From Rhyacophila brunnea (Eukaryota; Arthropoda; Insecta; Trichoptera; Rhyacophilidae): a stretch of 64,000 nucleotides of DNA. Shown here piece after piece: positions 36,383 through 48,054 of this stretch. Below the pieces are notes generated by a model, which did not search any database, was not told the DNA's origin, and worked only from the letters and a program-made list of their open reading frames with translations. Within the stretch, counting starts at the first letter, position 1, and each line of letters begins with the position of its first letter. Where the stretch lies: contig JAGYXB010001072.1 in assembly GCA_022495005.1 (NCBI GenBank), forward strand, positions 1,054,001-1,118,000. Direction: 5' to 3'. A program made the translations under genes and the position numbers.

Positions 36383-36640
36383 TAAAAAACAAATTAGGAT
36401 TTTACAATGGATTGCCAGAAGTATGAAGCAAAAAAAAGGATGATATAGAACTCTACTAAATAAGACAAAAAATTTCAATAGCATTAATCTCAGAGACTTG
36501 GCTGAGGTCTGAATTAGACTATCTGAAATTCAATGATTACACGATGTATCGAAAATACAGAAGGGATGGATACGGAGGAGAGCGATTCTGGTGCATAAAA
36601 CACTGGCGTCTAAAGAAGAAAGAAAGAAAGACGGAAGAGC
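36375..36640 (+). pseudogene. Retrotransposon ORF2 fragment (endonuclease N-terminus)
   Basis: ORF2 starts at ATG 36375, overlapping the ORF1 stop, with MDSKKQIRILQWIARS. This is the usual opening of the apurinic/apyrimidinic-type endonuclease of non-LTR elements (IxxWNARS, with N replaced by I here). It stops after about 22 codons. The domain continues in another frame with ALISETWLRSELDYLKFNDY and YRKYRRDGYGG. A further shift follows, after which only the AILVHKT-like segment near 36590 remains before unrelated 3' sequence. The rest of the endonuclease and all of the reverse transcriptase are missing, so the element cannot move on its own. Confidence 0.85.
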
Positions 36641-37171
36641 TAGACAAAATAATTATAAAGCCATTTAACAGAATAGGAGTGAGGACCTGATCGAAGGATC
36701 CCCTTCTAGAAGAGAAGAGGCGATATGACAGCGAGTCGCAGTCAGAGCCTCGGTAAAATCACAAAAAAAAAAAAAAAAAATAATTAATTGTGCACGTGAT
36801 TCTATGTACAAATATTGCCAAAATAAGCCTTGAATACTTAAGAATTTGATAGTATATAATTAAATTCGACTTCATTTCGACATTTCACGCATCTCACATA
36901 TTGCCGTATCAAAGCAGATATTTTAATATAAAATTTAGCTAAAAATACCCGTGGATATATACTCTTTCATTCACTTTATGTAGGCAGTCGAAAGCAATAA
37001 TATATTGACTATCATTTTTCAGATGTATACGTATGTAAAACACTGAGAAATACGTTATGTACGAGTATGCAAAGAAACAGAAGAAGAAAATCCCCTTCAA
37101 AATTACCAATAAAGATTTGTATAAGCTCCTATCTACAGTCCAAATTCCTAATTGTTAACAGATATTAATTT

Positions 37172-37320
37172 ATTAATTAAAATAAACCACAATATGTTGT
37201 TGGTACTTATTTTACAGAATTTAATAACGACCAGGACCGGGTTTGTCCGCTTCATCAGTTCAAAATGTCGTATAGAGATGTATGAAACTGGTCCCGATCA
37301 GTATTAAATTACGTAAACGT
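37172..37320. repeat. Fold-back (MITE-like) element, copy 2
   Basis: Same plan as 1529-1716. The left arm has AATTAAAATAAACCACAATA, then ATTTAATAACGACC and ACCGGGTTTGTCCGCTTCA. The right arm has GAAACTGGTCCCGATCAGTA and TTAAATTACGTAAACG. The outer part of the right arm is missing or diverged. Shared core and flanks show the two sites are copies of one family. Confidence 0.55.
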
Positions 37321-37999
37321 TCAATAATTGATTATGTAAATCTTACCCTCTGCTCTATACTTGAAATTGTATGTAAGTAGTTGAAATTGAATTTTTTTTC
37401 ATGCCATATTGTTTTGAATTAATATTGATAATCAATGTAATATCAAACCTTATGAGTGACACGCATAGCCGTAAAAATGGCTATTGTATTCTGTGTTTAT
37501 ACAGGAAACATCCAAGATTTTGCTAATCGTTTTGTGTTATAAGATTATATACTGCAGATGACTGTAATTTTTTGGTAGTAGAGAAACCGACAAATATAAC
37601 CGTCGAAATAACGACGAGAGTTTTAACTGCAACACTATAGAGTTAAATCTTTAATCTAGGTTTCATGGACCTCCATATCGTGGAAGTGTCTTAATAAACT
37701 TTTTATTATTTTCTTTTACGACGATTGGTTGTTAGGATTTAGATCAAGCCATTGGGTCCTTACTTTGATTGAAAAAAACCCTAAGTCACAATTCAAAATC
37801 GTCTAACAAAACTGTAAAGCGTCCATAGTTAATTTATGTATTGGATTTCAAGATTCTAAGTTTGTGTTGACTACACTTTGAAGAGTATTAAATCCATATA
37901 CTTGTTGTCATTCAATGGTCTCGTACCAACCGTCTAAGTAAAAAAAAGCAACACTAGGGGAATACACCCTTTTTATTGAGTAAGTAGATAGAGGTATTT

Positions 38000-38230
38000 G
38001 GGGTTTGTTCTTTTTGTTTCGTGGTGCGCATACTGACGACCGTCAAAGACTGCGGTCCCGCGGGAGTTTGGCGAAATGCGCGCCCGGGAGATCCCCGAAA
38101 AGGTTTTACGTTTTACTTTATGCCAGGAGTTCGACAGCGTTATTGTCGCCGGCGATGGCATTATTATTATCTATTGATTCCGGCCATAGAGTCGATTTAG
38201 TTACTTTTGGGGCTTAGTCGCGAGATTCAG
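38000..38230. other. GC-rich patch of unknown origin
   Basis: About 230 bp with CCCGCGGG, GCGCGCCCGGG and GCCGGCG strings in otherwise AT-rich DNA. Both strands have short open frames (37973-38161 minus, 38005-38217 plus), neither of a recognised family. It may be a transposon fragment or SINE body. No boundaries or promoter can be defined. Confidence 0.4.
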
Positions 38231-38444
38231 CCACGGTGTACGAGTCTAAAAAATAAAATCTATCTATTTTATGGATGGTTATAATTTTATATTATATGTA
38301 GAATTTAGTAAAATTTAGCCAATGTACGCCATGCTTGCGTTGCTCAGTAGCATGTGTATCAACATTGTAAAGGCCCAAAAACTGAGATAATCAGAAAATC
38401 GTACTAAGTAAGTAATAATGTAGCCTTCATTGGCTACACTGTTT

Positions 38445-38640
38445 TTGCTCATATAGCCTCCGAAAGTTTGAGAATGTATTAACATTTTAACAAAAAAAAA
38501 ATAAGCCATTCGCCCAACATAATGGGTCCCCCTGGTATGGATTAAACACATATTAAAAAGGCAACATGTTTTTCGCTAGACGTGGGATTCGAATTTGCAC
38601 CCACGACTTCAGGGACCGGCTCTCTACCATCTACTTATTT
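38445..38640 (-). repeat. Second tRNA-derived SINE family, single copy
   Basis: On the minus strand a tRNA-like head AGATGGTAGAGAGCCGGTCC (A box) and AAATTCGAATCCCACG (B box) is followed by a body containing GTTGCCTTTTTAATATGTG and GGGGGACCCATTATG. It resembles the pol III head of SINEs, but its body is unlike the six-copy family. The 3' boundary is a guess. Confidence 0.5.
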
Positions 38641-40135
38641 ATCTTTATTAACACAACAATATTTTAGAAATCGTTAACATATTTAAATTGCACCTATAAC
38701 CGATTTGACATATTGTATGTATTTATAAGACAGCTTACATCTAACTTAAATCACAAAAGAGAAAAGGGAAAATCATCTGAGTATAAATATGCTGTGATCA
38801 ATCAAAAAGAAAATCGACTGTAGGGCTATGTCCGGTCAGACATATAAAGTCGTCAAAGCCGCAACGGATGGCTGACTTCGGAAAACATCATCTGCGCATG
38901 CGCCGATGCAACATTGTGCTATTTTATTTGCGACCTGTGTCGAGTCAAACTTGTTACATGCGACAAGCAGAAATTTCTTTTAACCAAAAATGTTTCACTC
39001 ACGATGTGTGCGGCGGTACATTAGGTTACATGTGTTTTGTCGCTTCACGATTCACGTCGATAATTTCGACTTGCAGCCGAGACGAGTTTGTATGTGCGAC
39101 CCGGTTTACAATCACTAATAATAAAAGCTCAAGAAAATGGTATACGTACATTAGTTTACGGTCAATATGTCACAAATACAAAATGTAGAAAAACACTGGT
39201 TTATTGGTTAGGCATGTTCAAGTATAACGTTTTTTTAATATTGTTTTTATGCCGCAAACAATAATTCACTAGCCCTGCTTCATTTCTCTCTCCATTCGCG
39301 TGACACAGTTTATGATATCATTGTTTTCACCCCCAGATGACGGGGTTGAAATATTTTGGCGAAGGGTTGGAAGATGGGGAGAAGGGCTGGCTATTTGTTC
39401 TCGATACGATTGAATATTTTATCAGATTCCTCATGCTCCCGTTTCGTTATAAATGAACCAGGCCTGGATGGCTTTTGGGATTTACCTTTTTGATAAAAAG
39501 TTCCTCTCGTATCGCAATGCGGTTACATCTATGACACATATAGTTAAATAAATAGGATTATGTTCAATAAAAGATAATTTATAACATAAATTAAACAATG
39601 ATTTGAGAACAGTTGACATCAACACACACATTTATACGTTAAACAAGATTCAAACATGTAACTACTCTGTACGAAGAGATTATATTCCATGTAAATTTTG
39701 TGTAAAGTGTACACTTGACATATTAATAAAGTATTTTTTTTCATGGAATATAAATAGTAGCTGATTTTATAGTAAGACCTCATTAATTTACAGAATATTG
39801 ATAGCAGTTAAGCATGTAAAATTTACAATCGCGTATTTAACTTTGTTTTTTTTTATGTTGATTTATTCAACTTGGTTTCCGGTACATTTGACTTAGTTCA
39901 ATCCGCAGTACGTCAATTACTACAGTGTCTAATAATTGCAATTGGCTTGTTTATATCACGAATTATAAAGTGGGTACCAGTGATTAAGACTCGACGAGAA
40001 TAAGAATATTTATCGTATATCCTTGACTCATTAAAAAATAATTTGTTTACTATATTTTTTTAAACATACCGATTAACTATTCTGCTTGTGTTGTGATGAA
40101 CTAATAAATATACTTATACAGATCTCTAGATGCTA

Positions 40136-41296
40136 TAGTGGGATCAGCAACGCGGCGCCCGCGGGCGCCAGTGCGCCCTCGGAGAATATTTGATGCGCCC
40201 TCAAGATACCATCAAATTATAATACTGTCACTCCACTAACATGTTGAATTTCATAAAAAATGGGCAAGTTTAATGATTGAAATCTAAAGATGCAAGGAAA
40301 ATAACACAACATTGTTGACATGATCAGTGTAGTAAATGCATGCATAAATGTAAATTGGCATTATTGAAGACATCTAATAAAAAAATCATTATCTCATTTC
40401 CCAAATCTTAAAAAAATTAAAAAAAAAAGAAGTTGGAAAAAGAAAAATCTATTTGTACATCATATTATATAAAGATTATGGATACTCTCATAGAAGACTT
40501 TGTGTTATTAAAACCAGCGGTGAGATTTTTTATAATTCCGTATAATATTACTGAAAATGATATAACCTAGTATGATTTCAACATCTTTTTGAACTTAGTC
40601 GAAGAGAACAGTTATCCTAATTTAAGACATACTGTACTACGACATATATTTTTGTGTGGCTCTGTTTTCTTACATGAAATGCTTAAAATCAAAATATCAA
40701 TCAAGACACACAGACCCTCACCTGGATAATTGCTAAAGGACAGGTAATTTTAATTAAGTACCTGACTATAATAAGTTAGCTGAAGATTTACAGTGCCAAG
40801 TGTCGCATTGATTTTTTTTTTGCATAGTATGTATTCGTATATAAATATATGTACTTATGTATAATTTAATATAAGAACACCCATTTTAAAATACACAGTA
40901 ACAATTAAAATTTATGATAATGTTGAAAATTTAAATATGTTGAATTGAAATTGTTTAACTTTTTTAGTATATATATTTTGGATTTTTTATTTTAAAGCTT
41001 GAAATATCAGTTATATGTTTTTATGTAGATTTATGTCGATATGTATGTATCTTCTCTTAAATAAATATTAATCGATTGATTAAAATGTGTTTAATTTATA
41101 GAACTACATAATATTATAATGCACATTTCTGTGATTTTCGGGGTTATATCAAGATTTTAAGTTTTATTGGGATTTTTAACAGTAATTGACTTTAAAGAAA
41201 ATTATCATATATATGTATATAATATATATTATGCGCCCCCGGCTATGTTCATAATTTGTATTGCGCCCTTCGTGGCAACAAGGTTGCCGACGCCTG
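40136..41296 (+). mobile_element. hAT transposon, internally deleted
   Basis: The left end reads (T)AGTGGGATCAGCAACGCGGC and the right end, on the other strand, CAGGCGTCGGCAACCTTGTT. Both match the CAGGGGTCGGCAACC-type hAT terminal repeat. GATGCGCCCTC near the left and GCGCCCTTCG near the right are shared subterminal GC blocks. The interior keeps only the last part of a transposase (40590-40735). A clear 8-bp target duplication is not visible. Same family type as the end at 25314. Confidence 0.7.
40590..40735 (+). pseudogene. hAT transposase C-terminal (dimerisation) remnant
   Basis: Reads NLVEENSYPNLRHTVLRHIF and LCGSVFLHEMLK, then shifts frame to KYQSRHTDPHLDNC and a stop. This matches the C-terminal hAT dimerisation region (typically YPxLRxxA...FGSTYxCExxFSxMKxxKSKYRSRLTDEHL). 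Only this part of the gene survives, and the family's usual CExxFS motif has degenerated here. Confidence 0.72.
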
Positions 41297-43089
41297 TGCT
41301 AGACTATTAAAATAATGTTTAAAATAAACTTAACTGTATCAGATAAAATTATCGCACAATACTTACGGTGATTGTATGTGTATTATATAGAAGTATGTAG
41401 AATCTCAAAGTTACTATCACCGCCTGGTGGTGTGAAGTGTGAAGTGTGAAGTGTGAAGACAAGGTATATGGTGGAAGTGAATGCAAGTAATAGGTGCATA
41501 ACTCTAAACAGTTGATGTCTAATGAACAGTATGTACATTAATGCTATATTAAATTTCCCTTTGCTGTGGTTCAACTAATACATACATACATAATTTAAAC
41601 AGTAATTACCTCATCTTACCGATCTCACTGTTTGTTGCCTTACTCAAAATGATACATAATGTAGTTACATGCATAGTCATATTCATAACTGTTTAACAGT
41701 GTCTTGTTACAAATGAATTGTTAATCTTCGTAATAATGTCTGTAGGTACACCTCTTCTCTGTTTAGCCCGAAGGTAACATATTATATTATAAATTACCGT
41801 TCGAATAATATAATAATGCGTAACTAAATATTATAATTTTACCGAAAAAATATAAATAATCTTAATAAACAATCATTTTTATTTTAAGATTTTCTGAAAT
41901 TGAAATAGGTATTTTTTGCTGCATTAACGTGATCAATATTTAGAAACTGGGCAATATAATATTATTATCTCGACACGATTTTTATAAATTTTCTTACTTA
42001 CTATGATGCAATGTTAATGCAGGGACATTGAAATTGATTCGAATAGTGAACATATAAAATTCTGTGTGAAGAGTAGGTTCAGTTGGAAAAAGGTAAGTGG
42101 GTAATGTGCATCTTCTTTTTTCAATGGACGTTATAGTTAATTTCGATCATTGGTCATCTTTGCTACCCCTCTTCCGAACGCATACGTGGACACCAAACTG
42201 ATCTAATTCTTCGTGAGTTCTCAACCGAGGACAGTTTTTGGTACCTGTGTCGCTGGCATGGGCTGATTATGACCTACCAGTTGAGCTTCAGAAGTTTTAT
42301 GAATGGGGAGAGTTTCGAACCGTAGTAACCACATAACAGTTTAATAAGATAAATATGCGACAGTCAGTCGCCGTGGATCATGGATTTGAAGCCAGATTCG
42401 GTTTATTAGTTTATGACCGACCGTCAGGCCATAAACGCAAGACATACAAAGCGTGCCAAGTGTCCTCAAATACATTTCCAATATTTAATGCGCGTTTTGT
42501 TTACGTGACAGACTTTTACATAATTTTATAATACGGACGCAACTATTGGAGATAACATATTATTATTGTTTAACATGTGTTTAAGTTTATCCCATATTTC
42601 TACACATTCGAGAATTCAACCTTCGTACAGCCTCACTCAGAAGGCAATCCACTTCCCATTATTGTTGTGTTCCTCGGGTGCAACTCATCCTTACCTGATC
42701 ATCCATACACCATCTTCGTTTACGGGCATATATTGTGTATTATGTACAAATAGATATTAAAAAAATCACTAAGAGGTTAGTAACTATTTGCATTATCATT
42801 TAACGACTTAAAAACAAAAAACAGCAGTTCCCATTTTCGTATAATGTTGGCAAGTCATTTTAAACGAATACGTTTTAAACATATCATTCTTATGGGTATA
42901 ATTTTTGAAAAAAGTATTTTTAAATGTTGTTTGTATACCTAGTAATAATAATGGATAACATTTTATAATACTTTTTTAGAAATTAATCCTATAAGAGAAA
43001 AATAAGACAAATTTATTGACTCGCCAACGTTTAAAAAAATGTAAACTTTCTAGAGCCCGCACTTATACAGTACTTAACGTCTAAGGATG
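41297..43089. other. Intergenic DNA with a short tandem repeat
   Basis: Apart from the 7-bp repeat at 41430-41457, nothing is recognised. The short frames, for example 42566-42760, look like chance. Confidence 0.45.
41430..41457 (+). repeat. (GTGTGAA)4 short tandem repeat
   Basis: Four perfect head-to-tail copies of the 7-mer GTGTGAA. Confidence 0.9.
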
Positions 43090-43091
43090 TA

Positions 43092-44452
43092 CAAGAGGAC
43101 CTCGACTTTCGCACATAATTGGTTCCTGAAAAGGTGTGCGAATGTTGAATGTTCGAAAGTAGAGGGAAGTAAAAAAAAAAAAATTGTGTGTATTTTGAAA
43201 TATGTATTTATCAAGTAAATATAAGATGTTTAAGAGACATGTTTAAGTGGGGTTTGCGGATGTTTCCCTTAAAAAGTTATCAAGAGTTAACTGTTTGCCA
43301 CTCTTCTTTTTCTTATTTTAAATGGTAAATTATTAACTTTACAATATTGCTTAACTGCTGGCACGAAATGTAAAGTGAACCAATCTTTTATTATTAACGC
43401 AGTAAACCCAGTTTTTTTTTAATCTTTATTTGATTACTGGAAGCAATTCTTTATCCTTCCCTTTCAATGCCCTGGGATTTTCTGGTTGATAAATTAACAT
43501 TGGCATCAATTTTAAATCACCAGCCAAGTTTCCACCAAGAAGCAATATCAATCGGTTTTTAGAAGGTTTATGCCCAGGGGCAACTGATTCTTCCTTAGAT
43601 AAGAATGTACGACTAGGAATTTTTTTCCAAAATAAGCCTGTAGCATCTACATTAAATATTTGGCTAGAAGAATATTCTCCATCTTCAATAATTTTGGATA
43701 ATGAGGAAATAAATTCTCCGCGAAAATCAGCCGATTCTCCAGTGAATTTAATATAAACCAATCGTTACTTACTTGAAAAATCGTGTTAGAATCTTATTTT
43801 AATCTAGCCTTCCAATCTTTGTGCAAACTAAGAGCCTTCGCTTGAATAATTGAAATATTCAGAGGGACATCTTTTTGATGTTGGTCGTCGATCCATGATG
43901 ACAAATATTTTTCCATTTCATCCATAACTATGCCGTGTCTTTTGGAAACAACCTTTAAAGATATATTCCCACAATTTTGAACGTATTCCTTAATTTTATT
44001 TTTATTTTTCAAAATTGAACATATCGTAGTAGACGTGTTTGTATCATACGAACGTCCGATTGAAGACAAAGATTCACCGCAATCAGAACGTCGTGTGAAG
44101 TTTATAAGTCCTTGATTTCTCTTTGTTCGTATCAACACTGCAGTTTTTCTGTTTCTCACTCTTGTTTATAAATCTTTAGGGTGAAATATTTCAAATGAAT
44201 AAAATTAGCAAAACGCATAACATAACACGCCCGCACGCGCTCCTGCGCAAGACTAAATCCTAGCTAGCTCACAAAGTGACGAGTGCGAGCAGGATGCAAG
44301 TAACGCAAGAAATGCACTTGCTTGTGAGCGAGCGAGAAGGGGATATCTTAACCCCACGGCCAACGCGACGTTTTAAAAAAACCTTTTTTTTTTAAATGTG
44401 CAAAATAGCGAATTGTGCGAAAGTCGAACGTTCGTAAGTCGAGGTCCGCCTG
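43092..44452 (-). mobile_element. Tigger/pogo transposon, internally deleted
   Basis: The left end CAAGAGGACCTCGACTT and the right end, on the other strand, CAGGCGGACCTCGACTTACG form the terminal inverted repeat typical of Tigger elements. TA flanks both sides (43090-43091 and 44453-44454), the pogo-type target duplication. Each end also contains a smaller internal hairpin built from TTCGCAC/GTGCGAA-like strings. Length is 1361 bp, against about 2.4 kb or more for autonomous relatives. It carries a fragmentary minus-strand transposase. Confidence 0.9.
43290..44159 (-). pseudogene. Tigger (pogo-superfamily) transposase remnant
   Basis: The minus-strand frame from ATG 44159 encodes the N-terminal DNA-binding half: RSDCGESLSSIGRSYDTNTS (Psq-type helix-turn-helix region), then MDEMEKYLSSWIDDQHQK and AKALSLHKDW (CENP-B-type region). 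It stops at 43794. A second frame (43761-43426) encodes the start of the catalytic domain with FNVDATGLFWKKIPSRTF and LLLGGNLAGDLK, then PENPRALKG. Residues usually between the two halves are missing. The usual E after the first catalytic D is replaced by A. Farther on, decayed sequence still reads GFTALIIKDWFTLHFVPAV-like before the gene ends. The later catalytic residues are gone. Confidence 0.88.
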
Positions 44453-44454
44453 TA

Positions 44455-47259
44455 TTTAATTTTTTATATACCTAAGTAAAAATAAATGTGTTGAGTAGAT
44501 ACTAAATTTAACCAGAGATTGGTTATATAGGTACTTAATGCCATTGAAGCATGACTATGCTATCCTTGATTGATATTATTATTGTGATTGAATAATCTAA
44601 TATGTAGGCTAGTAGGATAGATCCTTGAATCTAAGTAAGGACCTGCCCGTCTTCCTCTCTGATGCGGCCACCCCGTTGTAAATATCTCGTCAAGGTTAGA
44701 CATTTATATTGCTTTGCGTTCGGTACTCCTGAGAGGATTTATGTTTTTCGTTTTAATGTAATATTTTCGGGGAAATCACATTTTCCGGCAAAATAAATCA
44801 CCCTCAACATTTTCGTGGCCATTATTATTTTTTTCTTGTAAGTAAACATGTTTCGGCAAACACACCTCAAGGAGGCAGTGGCGCGCATTCACGTGTACGA
44901 TGGCCATTCGACTGAATAAGATAGTACCATTTTAAGATCACATTTCAATATATTACAACAAGTACCCACTTTATCAATATAATGCGATTGTTATGTTTAC
45001 TGACCGTATATTAACTTTATTTTGACTCGATATATGGATGTACACTAGGGCACGGATGGAGAACCTTTTTTTCTGTAAGTCTGCATATTGTATGCAAAAA
45101 TATTGAAAAAATAGTCACCAAAAATGATTAAGTAGGTACTTCTAAATGTATACACTCGATATGCACAAATATATATATACAATTTAGAGAGATATTGGTT
45201 GTTTGTCTGGTGGCAAATTATTTAGTCTCAGTTTATAATTGAAGATTTTTTGACGATAGTTGAAGACGCGGCTGACAAGAGAAATCTACTCATGTTTTAG
45301 TCAAAGCATTACTTACCAATAAACTTTTTTTCCTTTCCTTTTGAAATAATTCATCGACGGAAATCAATAGGTTTTCGTGGTTATTTATCAAAAAATGATC
45401 AAAATGACGGGTTGCAATTTTTTTACTGAATAAACGTATGGGGTACCTAATTAGTTCCAGTATTTTAAAAGTATATTCTGCAATAATTATTACCCTTTTA
45501 ACAAACATATTATTGCTAATGGTATATCGATAAAAATATTATTCAAATTGTTGCGTAATCTGTTTGAATGTCAATAAAACGTATTACCAGCTAAAGTAAA
45601 TTTTAACTATCAGTATATTTTAGATGACTCAAGTATAACAATCTATTACAAACAAATTTCTAACTTTGCCTGGGTGTCATGTGACACGCATAATATAGAT
45701 TCGCTACCCCTACCCCTACCTCTAGTAATGTTTTTAATTTTGTTCGATTAATTTTTCATTTAACTCGAAAAATACAAAAAAGTGATAATATCTGAATTTA
45801 AAAAGGACACTAAAATGCCTGCAAATTGTAAAGCGTTCATAATTATTTAATATTTATCGCAGAATAATGTCAACTTAATCATATTTTAAGATCTTACGAG
45901 ACACTTGTTCTAATTAGTGTTTTTTTCTCTTTATGTAAAATTTCGCACAGACTGTTCATCATAATAAAAAAGAGTAGGTATAACTTAAAAGTTTTTAATA
46001 AAAAAAATACTTACATATCTATAAAAAATATTTATTTAAATAATACTTGTATCGATATTGCCTACCTACATTTTTTTGACAAGTCATAATGTATCCACCA
46101 GTTCCGTTTCATAATCGGGCTCGAGAGTTCTAATCTTGAAATGCCGTGTTTGAAAATTCTTTACCGAATTGCAATCCCTAGTGTGTTATGTAGTTTATGT
46201 TTATTTTTCCTGATCTCGAGACATCATAACAGTGTGGTCATATCCACTCCCATCACCCCTGTGTTTTTATCCACGAGATACGTCACCTCTAACCTCATCT
46301 GCTTTCATAAATCGTCAGTTAGAACTTTCTACCGTATTAGGTAGGTACTGGCTAAGCTGCATCACTTATTTTAGATACTCCACCTTTTTACGTAGCCAAT
46401 TGGGTTATATATTTACAGTTTTCCTACTCTACTGAAGATCTCCACATTTCTAAGACACGGCGCCGCTGTTTCAAAGTTTACAAAGTACGACAGGTGAAAG
46501 CTGTTCATCGACATTGAAATGTACCAGGCAGTCAGTAAAGTCTTATGAACGTACTCCCTTGCAAAGCTAAGCAATGAAATGTTATGTTTTCAGTGATTTG
46601 TTTACCACAATAAATAAAACACAGCATATATATTACATATTATGCATTTTTTGTGATAAAATGTAATTTTGGCACACCAATGGCTTAACAAATCTGTGAC
46701 GGGCAACATGTGTATTAAATCGGCTCCATGAAAAGAATATTTATTTTGTACAACGTTTTATTTAATGTCGGCTTGTACAATGCAAACACTTACACATTGT
46801 ACATGCTTTGAATCGTGCCAAATTGTCAAAAGACCTTCGTGTGTTATTCACCTGTAAGTATAGCGATCCATTGTAGTTACATGGTTATTGATTCAATTTC
46901 AGATGTGTTGGCATTTTTCACTGATGCGTAGGGTTTCGAGATACGTTTTCCCATAAAAATGTTAACTTAATGAATTAAACGAAATACCTATTATGTTAAT
47001 TATGTACGATTTAAAAAAAATAGTTAGTTATCAAGCTTTCAACGGCGTAAGAAAAGCCACGAGAATGAATTTAAAAAAAAATTATGTCGAAATAATAGAT
47101 TTTATACAATACCAAAGTTGCGTCTTGCGAGTCTTGCGACATTAGATAATATATGCAATGTCGCAAATATGCAATATTCTATCGTTTACTAGAGCCTTGC
47201 GAGTACTATTTTTTTCGATATTCGATGCACGACAGAGTTCTTTCGCAATTACCATATTT
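44455..47259. other. Intergenic DNA with a possible hAT-type element
   Basis: Apart from the weak hAT-type candidate at 45051-45710, no gene or element is recognised. The short frames at 46141-46435 are unsupported. Confidence 0.4.
45051..45710. mobile_element. Possible non-autonomous hAT-type element
   Basis: The left boundary CACGGATGGAGAACCTTTTT and the other-strand right boundary TAGGGGTAGCGAATCTATAT resemble the CAGGGRTGGCGAACCT ends of a hAT family, with 10 of 16 bases matching each other. No target duplication or coding remnant was seen, so this is a weak call. Confidence 0.3.
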
Positions 47260-47442
47260 GTAAGGGATCTTGGCATTGCGTTTGATAGTAAGCTGACATT
47301 TAGTAAAAAGGCACTACAAATGCTGGGCTTCGTCTTGCGTACTTACTGGGTCTTTTCAGATGTTACAGTATTCAAAATTCTCTATAACTCCTTATTTAGA
47401 AGCCGACTTGAGAGTTTGTCTACCATAAAATGGTATTATTTT
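47260..47442 (+). pseudogene. Non-LTR reverse transcriptase remnant (Jockey/CR1-like region)
   Basis: The frame contains VRDLGIAFDSKLTFSKKALQ, MLGFVLRTYWVFSD and VFKILYNSLFRSRLE. This is the same post-polymerase region as the remnant at 22436-22680 but from a different element. Between LTFS and KALQ about 10 residues of the usual HI-containing helix are missing. Nothing upstream or downstream extends the homology. Confidence 0.78.
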
Positions 47443-48054
47443 TAACTTTGTTCTTTGTTTAACATGATATATTAAAATTATTCCTCTGTGAGCGATATAT
47501 CCATCATAGTTAATTTTATATTATTGACACTTTTAAAACAACACTTTTATATTATTGAAGAATTATATTCGATATATTTTTTCTTATGGTTTGAAATCGG
47601 TTCGTAATTTTGTAGAAATTGTAACGTTTTGCGATCCGTATTCAGAACGATACCTATCTATAATCTACGATTATTTAGTAGGTATGTATATATATTTTGT
47701 AGTTGTCTTTATTGTTATTGATTCTATCACGTATTCGTACTGAAATCTTATAATATAACGAATTAAAGTGAATTAGTTTTACATCACTTACGGATGGATT
47801 AAAATACGTTTAGTTGCACTAACTATCTGGTGACGTGTGTTTTTATTGTCACCCGAGGCTGTAATAGAATTTTCACGCGGAACTTATGCGGTATCTGCGC
47901 CTGCGCAGTTGAATGATAGTGGCGAACTTTCCGCTATAATAATTATATTAATTAATAATTCTAACTACACCGCGCAGAGCGTTTTGACGTTTTCCAGCCA
48001 GTGAAATAACAAAATTGTATGGTACAATGACAACAATGCGTCTCGCTTAGACCT

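Larger units (their letters stand above)
34834..36778 (+). mobile_element. Non-LTR retrotransposon with internal ORF2 deletion, poly-A tail and target duplication
   Basis: The element starts ACAGTCGGAAGCCAACAGCG and ends in an A run (36763-36780). AATAATTAAT occurs just before the start (34824-34833) and overlaps the end of the A tail (36779-36788), giving a plausible 10-bp target duplication. A 5' leader of about 340 bp precedes ORF1 (35177-36382), followed by an overlapping start of ORF2. ORF2 is cut to the first part of the endonuclease domain, then jumps to a short 3' region. A full ORF2 of this class would add about 2.5-3 kb. The organisation (zinc-knuckle ORF1, apurinic-type endonuclease at the ORF2 N-terminus) fits the Jockey/I/R1 group. 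Confidence 0.88.
36789..40135. other. Intergenic DNA with a fold-back copy and CpG-richer patches
   Basis: Contains the fold-back copy at 37172-37320, the GC-rich patch at 38000-38230, the tRNA-like SINE at 38445-38640 and a CpG-richer stretch at about 38830-39110. That last stretch holds a 106-codon frame (38868-39188) with no family resemblance. No host gene was recognised. Confidence 0.45.
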
